Positions 26,700 to 34,365 of a stretch of 64,000 nucleotides of DNA are shown here, in pieces. A program made the position numbers and the translations under genes. The notes under the pieces were generated by a model. The model was not told where the DNA came from. It made no database searches and saw nothing but the letters and a program-made list of their open reading frames with translations. The DNA lies in the NCBI GenBank assembly GCA_965242845.1, contig CBDETC010000002.1:62001-126000 (forward strand), read 5' to 3'. Numbering within the stretch: position 1 is the first letter of the stretch; each line of letters opens with the position of its first letter. This DNA is from RHLJ01 sp965242845. GTDB lineage: Bacteria; Bacteroidota; Rhodothermia; Balneolales; Balneolaceae.

Positions 26700-27395
26700 A
26701 TGAAAAATTCTACTTCTACTACTCCAAACATCCCGATCATATACGAAGACAATCATTTGCTGGTCATAGATAAACCAGCAGGAGTACTGTCACAGGAAGA
26801 CCGGACCGGAGCCCCCGATGTTCTTACACTTTGTAAGAAGTACATCAAAAAAGAATACAAGAAACCTGGGAACGTATGGTTGGGTCTAGTTCATCGTCTA
26901 GATCGACCTGTGAGTGGACTTATGGTGTTGGCCAAAACATCAAAAGCTGCATCCCGGCTTTCCGAAGAAGTTCGAAACAACAAAATAAGTAAAACCTATT
27001 GGGCCCTGGTGTATGGGATGACCCCGATGGAACAGCAGCTTACCCATTTCCTGGAAAAAGATAGAAGAACAAACCTTGTGAAAGCCTATAACTCCAAAAA
27101 GAAAGGTGGAAAAGAAGCCCGTTTGAGTTTCTCTACTATCAAACAAAGCAAGGATTATAGTGTGGTAGAAGTAAATTTAGAAACGGGACGGCCCCATCAG
27201 ATTCGAGTTCAACTTTCCAAAATAGGTCATCCTATTTTTGGAGACTACAAATATGGAGAACAAGGAACTGGTCCCGGAAAAAATTTAGCACTTCGATCTA
27301 TGAAACTTTCGTTTAAGCATCCAACAAAAGATGAAATCCTTTCTTTTGAAGCACCTGTACCCAAAAAACAGCCCTGGGACATTTTTCAGTATTAG
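26700..27395 (+). CDS. RluA-family RNA pseudouridine synthase
   Basis: This 231-residue catalytic domain carries the RluA motif LVHRLDRPVSGLMVLAKTSK (residues about 62-82), whose Asp is the catalytic nucleophile toward uridine. Further conserved segments are LETGRPHQIRVQLSKIGHPI and FGDYKYG. No N-terminal S4 domain is present, so it resembles the short TruC/RluA group that acts on tRNA or rRNA. The ATG at 26700 directly precedes PIIYEDNHLLVIDKPAGVLS, the expected first strand. It is divergent from PPK2; a repeat element follows. Confidence 0.9.
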   Translation: MKNSTSTTPNIPIIYEDNHLLVIDKPAGVLSQEDRTGAPDVLTLCKKYIKKEYKKPGNVWLGLVHRLDRPVSGLMVLAKTSKAASRLSEEVRNNKISKTYWALVYGMTPMEQQLTHFLEKDRRTNLVKAYNSKKKGGKEARLSFSTIKQSKDYSVVEVNLETGRPHQIRVQLSKIGHPIFGDYKYGEQGTGPGKNLALRSMKLSFKHPTKDEILSFEAPVPKKQPWDIFQY

Positions 27396-27418
27396 GATTG
27401 AAATTGAGTGAAAACAGC

Positions 27419-27525
27419 TTTGTCATTTCGATTAATTCTGACGAAATCAGAAGATTGAGAAATCTAAAGATTAGCTTAGTAAGAATGCATTTCTTAGATG
27501 TCTCACATCTGTTCGAAATGACAAA
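27419..27525. repeat. Dispersed inverted repeat, TGTCATTTCGA type
   Basis: The left end TTGTCATTTCGA at 27419 and the right end TTCGAAATGACAA near 27525 are complementary. In between are smaller paired blocks (AGAAATCT and its partner). It belongs with the GTCATT...AATGAC repeats at 40005, 51091, 62237 and 62771. It fills most of the gap between the pseudouridine synthase and methyltransferase genes. Confidence 0.65.
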
Positions 27526-27545
27526 ATGATATTTAAAAAGGATTG

Positions 27546-28418
27546 ATGGCTAGGATATCTCACACGGCGGCTTTTATTGGAATTAAGTTTTATGGGCTAA
27601 CCAAAGATCCCCGAATTTCGCAGCACTTTGATCCCTTCCTCCCCTCCTTCTATCAAAACCTGGTAAGTTTTCTGCCTAAACATCTCAGCTGGTATCAAAG
27701 CTTTCTTAACTCTTCCTGGACGAGAAGATTTTTTATGTGGACGGAAGAGCTTCTCCTTCCTGGAGATATAATGCACATCATCTGCAGGAAGTATTACCTG
27801 GATAAAATGATAAAACAATCGCTCGAATCCGGAATTGAACAACTGGTTATCCTGGGTAGCGGCTTTGATCATATTGGTGCCTACTTCTCTTCCAAAGGAA
27901 TCCCCTGTTTTGAACTCGATCGGGAGCTAATGATCGAAGAGAAACAACGGTTTATCGAAAAATTTGAGTACCAAAATGCAAAGCTTAAGCTTATTCCTGG
28001 AGATTTTGAAAAAGGGAGGTTGAAGGAATTCCTTTCTTCTTCAGACACTTTCGATACAGAGAAAACTTCCCTTTTTATTGCTGAGGGGTTTTTCGATTAC
28101 CTGCCTGTTCATACTTCGAAAGAGATTCTTGAGGATATCAAGGAGCTTAACCCTGAAAACAAGTTACTCACAACTTTTTTCTCTCTGGATGAACTGAACC
28201 ACTTCCATCGATTCTCCTTCACTTCGGGTGTAAGCATGGTTGGAGAATCATTGAAGCTTCCTTTAAATCATAGTGCATTTATTGGAGTGCTTAAAGACGC
28301 TGGTTTTTCCGTAAAGAAAGAAATCAGTTATAAAGATATGGAGAGAGATTTAGTCAAATCGATGAGTATCAACTTTCCCGTACTGAAAGGATTCTACATT
28401 TTAGAATCTGCGTTATGA
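27546..28418 (+). CDS. LCM/PPM-type SAM-dependent methyltransferase
   Basis: This protein of about 290 residues belongs with the leucine carboxyl methyltransferase-like group (TIGR00027 type). It has the SAM-binding loop LVILGSGFDHIGAYFSSKGI (residues about 100-120), the acidic residue in CFELDRELM that binds the ribose, and IAEGFFDYLP, the family's post-II motif. Substrates are unknown in bacteria. The ATG at 27546 follows a TTG one codon earlier. It stands alone between a repeat and the PadR-permease unit. Confidence 0.75.
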   Translation: MARISHTAAFIGIKFYGLTKDPRISQHFDPFLPSFYQNLVSFLPKHLSWYQSFLNSSWTRRFFMWTEELLLPGDIMHIICRKYYLDKMIKQSLESGIEQLVILGSGFDHIGAYFSSKGIPCFELDRELMIEEKQRFIEKFEYQNAKLKLIPGDFEKGRLKEFLSSSDTFDTEKTSLFIAEGFFDYLPVHTSKEILEDIKELNPENKLLTTFFSLDELNHFHRFSFTSGVSMVGESLKLPLNHSAFIGVLKDAGFSVKKEISYKDMERDLVKSMSINFPVLKGFYILESAL

Positions 28419-28528
28419 GTATCCTAAACGCACATTTTATACTCTTTTCAAGCACCCTGTAACCTTTTTGTTTTATCGAAGTATTCCGTTTATAATTAGT
28501 TTTACAATTATGAATGAAATATCAGATT

Positions 28529-28852
28529 ATGAAAGGAACTGATTTAGGGGCTCTTGAAGAGCTTGTTTTATTGGCAACTGCTGCACTTCCAAATAATGCA
28601 TATGCGGTGTTAATTAAAGAAGAGATTGAATCCCAGTCGGGCCGCTCAATTAATATCAGCTCTATCCACACCACCCTGCATCGCCTTGAAGAGAAAGGGT
28701 TTTTGAAATCTGAAATGGGTGGCGCTACTACTGAGCGAGGCGGCCGTCGAAAACGTTTCTTTAAACCTACTAACCTTGGTTTTGACGCTCTGAAAGAAGC
28801 CAGGAATTTACGATCTCACTTTTGGAACCTTATCCCTCAATTTCAATCCTGA
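28529..28852 (+). CDS. PadR-family transcriptional regulator
   Basis: This protein of about 107 residues has a winged helix-turn-helix characteristic of PadR: GALEELVLLATAALPNNAYA, then SIHTTLHRLEEKGFLKSEMG and GGRRKRFFKPTNLGFDAL. PadR-like repressors paired with ADOP-type permeases begin MKGTxLGxLEE, so the ATG at 28529 is preferred over 28514. It ends 4 bp before the permease start and almost certainly controls that gene. Confidence 0.85.
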   Translation: MKGTDLGALEELVLLATAALPNNAYAVLIKEEIESQSGRSINISSIHTTLHRLEEKGFLKSEMGGATTERGGRRKRFFKPTNLGFDALKEARNLRSHFWNLIPQFQS

Positions 28853-28856
28853 TGCT

Positions 28857-31487
28857 ATGGACCAAGACAAACTAAAAAACCTGGGTCTATGGATTCTAAA
28901 GCATACCTGCCCTTCTTTCCTGTTCGAAGAAGTGAGTGGGGACCTTGAGGAAATGTATAAGAACAGGCTTGAATCAGATGGAAAATTCAAGGCCGGAACA
29001 ATCCTTATCTGGGAGGCCATCACTTCTGCAAAACTACACTCATTAGCTAAAAAAGCACCTAAAAATTCTTACCAACAAGCTCACTTCGCTATGTTTAATC
29101 ACTACCTGAAAGTTGCACTTAGAAATCTCAAACGACACGCTTCATTTAACTTCCTGAATATTGGAGGCCTCGCCATTGGCCTCGCTTCATTCCTTATGAT
29201 CGCCCTATTTGTTCAATATGAGTTGAGTTATGACACCTGGCAGGATGATTACGAGAATATCTACCGGATTCCCATGGAGATCAGTAGTGAAGGGAATACG
29301 CGCAAATTCAGTATGATTGCAGGCCCGGTGGCTCCTACCCTCGAAAAAGATTTCCCAGCTATAGAAAGCACCCTAAGATTATGGGAGCGCTCTACCCGAT
29401 TAGTAAGAACACCAAGCGGTCAGAATTTTTACGAAGATCATGTTTACAATGCAGAAGCCTCTTTCTTCGAGTTCTTTACTGTAGGCATGATTGAAGGTGA
29501 TCCATCTTCGGCATTAGCTAATCCAAATACAGCAGTACTCTCTCTGGAAACTGCTCAAAAGTATTTTGGGGATGATCCAGCGGTTGGACAAGTGTTAACT
29601 ATCAATAATTTTGACTACGAGATATCCGGTGTGATGGAGAATGTGCCGGGAAATACACATCACGATTTTAATATGCTTGTTTCCTGGACCTCTTTAGGTG
29701 ATTGGAATCTTCTGGATAACTGGCATTCAACCATGTTTCCCACGTACGTAAAACTACGTCCTGATACGGATACTGAGGCCTTTGCAGAGGCTATTTCAGA
29801 ATTAGCCTATCAATATGTCCCGATGGATCTTGAAGCACAGAAGCAAGACTATAAGTATAACCTTCAGCCTATCAGCGAGATCCATCTTTATTCTGATTAT
29901 GGCTTTGAATCCAAACCTACAGGAAGTGCTAATTCCATATATATCTTCAGCATTATTGGTTTTATGATTCTCCTTATTGCCGTACTCAATTTTGTGAATC
30001 TTTCTACTGCCAGAGCTGAAAACAGGGCGAAAGAAGTAGGAATGCGCAAAGTTATGGGAGCTGAACGCTTCTCTTTAATCAAACAACATATGGGAGAAGC
30101 CCTTCTTTTCAGCTTCTTCTCTGTGTTGATTGCTGTTTTACTTTTTGTTTTTGCTTTGCCCTGGTACAATCAGCTTGTCAATATCAATTTTGACTTTTCC
30201 ATCCTCCTCAATCCTAAAGTAGCAGCCGGAATTCTGGGCATTACTTTCGTTGTAGGGTTATTAGCAGGCTTTTACCCTGCTTTAGTTTTATCCTCTTTTA
30301 ACCCAATGGGGATGTTTAAAACCAAGGGTAAAAATAGCCGCGGTGCAGTTCTCCGCAAAGTGATGGTAGTAGGACAGTTTTCAATCTCGGTGATTCTGAT
30401 TATCGGAACACTTACCGTATTCAAACAGCTGCAACATATGATGAACAAGGAGCTTGGCTTTGAAACGGAGCAAATGCTTGTACTTCCGATAAGGGGTGGA
30501 TTTGATCTTGAGGAAACACAGGATCTTATAAAGAATGAATTCGAAAGCCTCGCTGCTGTAGAGCACGCAACGTTGTCGTCTTCGGTTCCAGGTAGAGGAG
30601 TTTCCAATTTTGCGATTCGAATCGATCGCGAAGAAAATGACATGACTCAATCAATGTATCACCTGTTTGTAGATTATGACTTTAGTGATACCTACGGCCT
30701 GGAAATGATTGCGGGACGGGACTTTCCAGAGCAACGCCAAAGTGATTCCCTGAGCAGTTTCATTATCAATGAAGCTGCTGTAAAATCATTTGGTTGGCAA
30801 ACTCCTGAAGATGCTCTTGGAAATTTCATTCAAACAGGCGCCGGTGGGTTTGCTGCCGAGATTGTCGGGGTATTTAGGGATTTCAATTTTGAGTCAGTAG
30901 ATCAGGAGACAGATCCTTTGGTATTAAGCAACAATGATAACTGGTATCGTTCTTTGATTACACTAAGGCTAAACTCTGGGGATATTCCTGGTACGATTAG
31001 CCAAATAGAAGCTTCATGGAGTAACCTCTTTCCTGATAAAGCCTTTGACTACTTTTTCCTGGATGAATCGTTCAATGCTCAGTATGCAGATTTTGAGCGT
31101 ACAGGAAATATCTTACTTACATTTAGTTTCCTCGCTATTTTTATTGCCTGCCTCGGCTTATATGGACTTGCCACATTTGCTGCTCAGCAAAAGACTAAAG
31201 AAATCGGGATTAGAAAGGTATTGGGAGCTACTGTTGCTTCTCTAACCTTCACTGTATCCAAAGATTTCCTGGTCCTGGTGTTTATTGCGATAGGCTTATC
31301 CGTTCCGGTTGCCTGGTGGTTGGTGAGTTCCTGGCTGGAACAATTCGCGTACCGAATTTCGCCGGATTACTCTCTGTTCTTAATAGCGGGAGGAATTGCT
31401 TTGCTGATTACCATTTTGACAGTAAGCTGGCAATCAATAAAAAGCGCTCTGGCCGACCCGGTGAAAAGCTTACGAAGTGAGAATTGA
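28857..31487 (+). CDS. ADOP-type FtsX/MacB-like ABC permease
   Basis: This 876-residue membrane protein has an N-terminal prefix domain (PSFLFEEVSGDLEEMYKNRL), a MacB-type periplasmic core (residues about 110-360) and two FtsX modules, each with a four-helix pattern (FIFSIIGFMILLIAVLNFVN and FSFLAIFIACLGLYGLATFA). Conserved EVGMRKVMGAERFSLIKQHM and EIGIRKVLGATVASLTFTV loops mark both modules. Such duplicated orphan permeases pair with a PadR regulator and need an ATPase from elsewhere. They are tied to lipoprotein or peptide export or efflux. None of its ATPase partners is visible here. Confidence 0.88.
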   Translation: MDQDKLKNLGLWILKHTCPSFLFEEVSGDLEEMYKNRLESDGKFKAGTILIWEAITSAKLHSLAKKAPKNSYQQAHFAMFNHYLKVALRNLKRHASFNFLNIGGLAIGLASFLMIALFVQYELSYDTWQDDYENIYRIPMEISSEGNTRKFSMIAGPVAPTLEKDFPAIESTLRLWERSTRLVRTPSGQNFYEDHVYNAEASFFEFFTVGMIEGDPSSALANPNTAVLSLETAQKYFGDDPAVGQVLTINNFDYEISGVMENVPGNTHHDFNMLVSWTSLGDWNLLDNWHSTMFPTYVKLRPDTDTEAFAEAISELAYQYVPMDLEAQKQDYKYNLQPISEIHLYSDYGFESKPTGSANSIYIFSIIGFMILLIAVLNFVNLSTARAENRAKEVGMRKVMGAERFSLIKQHMGEALLFSFFSVLIAVLLFVFALPWYNQLVNINFDFSILLNPKVAAGILGITFVVGLLAGFYPALVLSSFNPMGMFKTKGKNSRGAVLRKVMVVGQFSISVILIIGTLTVFKQLQHMMNKELGFETEQMLVLPIRGGFDLEETQDLIKNEFESLAAVEHATLSSSVPGRGVSNFAIRIDREENDMTQSMYHLFVDYDFSDTYGLEMIAGRDFPEQRQSDSLSSFIINEAAVKSFGWQTPEDALGNFIQTGAGGFAAEIVGVFRDFNFESVDQETDPLVLSNNDNWYRSLITLRLNSGDIPGTISQIEASWSNLFPDKAFDYFFLDESFNAQYADFERTGNILLTFSFLAIFIACLGLYGLATFAAQQKTKEIGIRKVLGATVASLTFTVSKDFLVLVFIAIGLSVPVAWWLVSSWLEQFAYRISPDYSLFLIAGGIALLITILTVSWQSIKSALADPVKSLRSEN

Positions 31488-31538
31488 ATTAGCACGATAA
31501 GCCTTAGAGCAGTTTAAATTCATAAACAAATACTGATC

Positions 31539-31603
31539 GCTGTCACCCTGAGCACCCCTGTATGTTTTTTCTACTTAGATGAAATCGCGAAGGGTATCAA
31601 ATA
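31539..31603. repeat. Left 65-bp inverted repeat of the GIY-YIG unit
   Basis: It runs GCTGTCACCCTGAGC at 31539-31553, 32 variable bases, then CGCGAAGGGTATCAAATA at 31586-31603. The conserved outer and inner blocks are reverse complements of the right unit. Confidence 0.85.
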
Positions 31604-31676
31604 AGAACAACACATTTATAAGTAGATACTTCAACCTCTCTTGTAAGGATATCCATCTTTGATGGTCTTACCTGGT

Positions 31677-31967
31677 ATGGCTAAAAACTACTATGTTTAT
31701 ATCCTAAGCAATTACTCTAAAATGCTCTATATCGGAGTCACTAACGATCTGGAACGCAGAGTATATGAGCATAAAAAGAAACTTTGTAAAGGTTACACTT
31801 ACAAATACAACCTTCATCAACTTGTGTAATATGAAGATACTCATGATATAAGTAGGGCTATAGAGCGAGAGAAGCAACTCAAGGGATGGAGAAGAGCAAA
31901 GAAAACAGGACTCATTGAAAGCACAAATCCGGGTTGGAAGGATCTGGCAGAGAACTGGTACTCTTAA
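31677..31967 (+). pseudogene. GIY-YIG (UvrC/URI-like) endonuclease, nonsense-disrupted
   Basis: Translated from ATG at 31677, the frame gives MAKNYYVYILSNYSKMLYIG, then TNDLERRVYEHKKK and, after the stop, AIEREKQLKGWRRAKKTGLI and NPGWKDLAENWYS. These are the GIY-YIG, catalytic Arg and Glu elements of the small free-standing bacteroidete endonucleases, about 96 residues overall. TAA at 31827-31829 (codon 51) interrupts it where family members have Tyr (LVYYE), one base from TAT or TAC. An in-frame ATG also exists at 31662. It sits between inverted copies of the 65-bp repeat. Either a decayed gene or a local sequencing error. Confidence 0.85.
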
Positions 31968-31987
31968 AAGAAAACGAGTACTTATAA

Positions 31988-32052
31988 TATTTGATACCCT
32001 TCGCGGTAAGTTGACTAGTCGTAATCTAAATTAGATCGCTCAGGGTGACAGC
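31988..32052. repeat. Right 65-bp inverted repeat of the GIY-YIG unit
   Basis: It runs TATTTGATACCCTTCGCG at 31988-32005, 32 variable bases, then GCTCAGGGTGACAGC at 32038-32052, complementary to the left unit in order and spacing. Confidence 0.85.
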
Positions 32053-32127
32053 ATACCTAGAACGGCTATCTTTCTTACCTCTCTGTCAACGAATTACTCA
32101 TGTAAATATGCAGATAGCATGGAGCAA

Positions 32128-33438
32128 TCAGTCTTCATCTTCGGAAAAAGAATCTGGCAATGCCTTCGTTGCTTTTGCTCCTAATTTCTTGAGCTTCTCC
32201 GCCTGACCAAGGAGGTTTCCTGAACCAGTGGATAACCGCTTCATCGCAGTATCGTAACTATCCTGGGTTTGTCGGATTCGTTGCCCAATGTCATTCATAC
32301 TTTCCACAAAGCCTACGAACTTGTCGTAAAGCGCTCCTCCTCGATCCGCTATTTCAAGGGCGTGTTTATTTTGACGATCTCGCTTCCAAATGGTATTGAT
32401 GGTAAATAGAGTGGCCAGTAGTGTAGAAGGACTGACAATTACGATATTCTTCTCAAAGCTCTCGTTATATAAATTCGGTTCACTTTGAAGTGCAGCTGCA
32501 AAAGCAGGCTCTACCGGGATGAAGAGCAAAACAAAATCCGGCGTCTTATTGTCATAAATCTGTGGGTAGTTCTTCTCACTCAAGCCTTTAACATGAGTCC
32601 GGACTGAGAGTACATGCTCTTTAATTGCTTTGAGTTGCTCATCTTCATTCTCCGCTGTTGTAAATCGTTCGAATGCAGTTAGCGAAACTTTTGAGTCAAC
32701 AATCAGGAATTTTTCATCAGGCAGTTTGACTACTACATCCGGTTGGAGTCGTCGGCCATCTTCGAGCGTTTCACTTTGCTGGGTAAAATACTCTTCATCC
32801 TTCCTAAGTCCGGATTTCTCGAGAATACTTGCCAGTACAACTTCGCCCCAATTCCCCTGGGCCTTGCTGTCCCCTTTTAAAGCTTTGGTGAGGTTCTTGG
32901 CATCTTCGCTCATTTGGTTATTCAGCTCCATAAGCTGTTTGAGCTCCTGCTTTAAGGAACCACGAGCTTCTAACTGGTCTTTGTGAGTCTCTTCAACCTT
33001 CTTCTTAAACTCCTCCAGTTTTAATCCCAATGGGTTCAGAAGTTGATCCAGGCTTTCTTTGTTTTGCTTGGTGAATTTCTCGGCTTTCTCATCCAGGATT
33101 TTATTGGCCAGGTTTTCGAACTGGGTCTTTAGCTGCTCCTGCATGGTTGCCAGTTCTTCCTTTTGCTCAGATAACTTTTCCTGAAGGTTTCGATAATCCG
33201 CATTCAATTCAGCTAACTGTTTGTCCAGTTGATTAGCTCGCTCCCGTTCTTGCCTAAGTTCTTCTTCTTTTTCTTTTGAAAGCTGCTCTAGCTTTTGCTC
33301 TGCTTCCTTGTGCTGAGATTCAAGATTGGTATTTCGCTCTTCCAGTCGTGAAGTTTCTGATTTAGACTTAAAATGAGCAATGAAAAACCCTGCTATCGCT
33401 CCAACTACCAATCCTGCTATGATGTAAATCAATTCCAA
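32128..33438 (-). CDS. rmuC: DNA recombination protein RmuC
   Basis: This 436-residue protein has an N-terminal membrane anchor (YIIAGLVVGAIAGFFIAHFK), then a long coiled coil (residues about 30-190, rich in E, K and Q). The RmuC core follows: KGDSKAQGNWGEVVLASILE, PDEKFLIVDSKVSLTAFERF, and SPSTLLATLFTINTIWKRDR. The core is a predicted PD-(D/E)XK-like nuclease fold, with VDSK as its signature. RmuC limits inverted-repeat recombination and maintains genome stability in E. coli. It is followed on the minus strand by intergenic sequence and the GIY-YIG unit. Confidence 0.93.
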   Translation of the reverse strand: MELIYIIAGLVVGAIAGFFIAHFKSKSETSRLEERNTNLESQHKEAEQKLEQLSKEKEEELRQERERANQLDKQLAELNADYRNLQEKLSEQKEELATMQEQLKTQFENLANKILDEKAEKFTKQNKESLDQLLNPLGLKLEEFKKKVEETHKDQLEARGSLKQELKQLMELNNQMSEDAKNLTKALKGDSKAQGNWGEVVLASILEKSGLRKDEEYFTQQSETLEDGRRLQPDVVVKLPDEKFLIVDSKVSLTAFERFTTAENEDEQLKAIKEHVLSVRTHVKGLSEKNYPQIYDNKTPDFVLLFIPVEPAFAAALQSEPNLYNESFEKNIVIVSPSTLLATLFTINTIWKRDRQNKHALEIADRGGALYDKFVGFVESMNDIGQRIRQTQDSYDTAMKRLSTGSGNLLGQAEKLKKLGAKATKALPDSFSEDED

Positions 33439-34251
33439 CTAATTCCCTTCTAAAATTTCAGGTACCATTTCTACAACTGTACTATTTCTCCACATGCCAT
33501 CGTGGCTCTGCCCTTCCAAAACCTGGTACTCATCCGAGTCCTTAAGTAACTCGGTTAACCTTATAGCACGGTCAACTGGCAGTACTTCATCCTCTCCGGC
33601 ATAAAATATAGTGATAGGCTCCTCAATGTTCGGAATTGCTAAATCCGTTCTAAGTGGGTATCTCACTAGGAAAGAAGGTAAGAACGGATAGGACATATCC
33701 TTCATATCCACCATGCTGTAATAGGGAGTCCAGATCATCAATCCTTTGGGGTTATTGTCAGCAGCTACCAACGCTGAAACTCCAGAACCCATGGAATAGC
33801 CCACTACAAAAATATCTTTCTCATCATATTCCTGCTTAATCACATCATACACAATCTTCATATCCCCGACTAGATCACCTTCGTTCTTCAAATCTCCGGT
33901 ACTTTTTCCGAAACCACGATAATCTGGATATAGAACATCGTAACCTTCTTTCATAAATAACTCGAATTTTGCAGGACTGGTATTATTATTACCAGCATTT
34001 CCATGGAAGTAGACTACTATTCCCTTTCGTAAAGAGTCCGGAACTCTGGCATGAATTGCGTGAATTTTTGCTCCGTCTGTCACATCAAACCAGCGTTCTT
34101 CAAAGTCAAAACTGTACGTATACTCAAAATCTTCAGGCAAAGTGCCTGGCTTAAAAAGAATCGCATTCTGGATACTGTAGAAATAAATACACACCCCCAC
34201 ATAAAGGAGGATGACTGTGATGATTGTACCAAGCGCTGATTTCTTAAGCAT
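33439..34251 (-). CDS. Membrane-anchored alpha/beta hydrolase (BEM46-like)
   Basis: An N-terminal signal anchor (SALGTIITVILLYVGVCIYF) leads into an alpha/beta hydrolase domain. The oxyanion region is VVYFHGNAGNNNTS, the nucleophile elbow is VVGYSMGSGVSALV (GxSxG with Ser), and the acid and histidine are likely in AGEDEVLPVDRA and GQSHDGMWRN. BEM46-like enzymes are probably lipid or thioester hydrolases. The frame extends to 34302, but the ATG at 34251 places the anchor at the N-terminus. Its stop is immediately next to the rmuC start, so they form one operon. Confidence 0.85.
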   Translation of the reverse strand: MLKKSALGTIITVILLYVGVCIYFYSIQNAILFKPGTLPEDFEYTYSFDFEERWFDVTDGAKIHAIHARVPDSLRKGIVVYFHGNAGNNNTSPAKFELFMKEGYDVLYPDYRGFGKSTGDLKNEGDLVGDMKIVYDVIKQEYDEKDIFVVGYSMGSGVSALVAADNNPKGLMIWTPYYSMVDMKDMSYPFLPSFLVRYPLRTDLAIPNIEEPITIFYAGEDEVLPVDRAIRLTELLKDSDEYQVLEGQSHDGMWRNSTVVEMVPEILEGN

Positions 34252-34337
34252 GGATGAGTTTTTGCAAGAAGATAGCCTATTGATTGCATTAAATCTCATC
34301 AATTCAAAACTGGAAAAAGAGCAAATTTATACCTACA

Positions 34338-34353
34338 ATGTAAGCGCTTACAT
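34338..34353. promoter_or_regulatory. LacI/CcpA-type operator upstream of the GH57 gene
   Basis: ATGTAAGCGCTTACAT is a perfect 16-bp palindrome, with the core TGTAAGCGCTTACA matching the LacI/GalR-family (cre-like) consensus TGWAANCGNTNWCA. It lies 13 bp before the GH57 start codon, where bound protein would block transcription or early elongation. A similar palindrome lies upstream of the T9SS gene at 42180. Confidence 0.7.
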
Positions 34354-34365
34354 CAAGATACTATT

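Larger units (their letters stand above)
31539..32052. mobile_element. Candidate repeat-bounded GIY-YIG element
   Basis: Two 65-bp units face each other: 31539-31603 and 31988-32052. Their outer 15 bases (GCTGTCACCCTGAGC) and inner 18 bases (CGCGAAGGGTATCAAATA) are exact reverse complements, while the middle 32 bases differ. Between them lies a GIY-YIG nuclease pseudogene and no other gene. The units belong to the same class of dispersed repeats seen elsewhere in this window. The whole looks like a 514-bp unit that spread by a nuclease acting on its own repeats. Mobility is inferred; no target duplication was identified. Confidence 0.5.
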
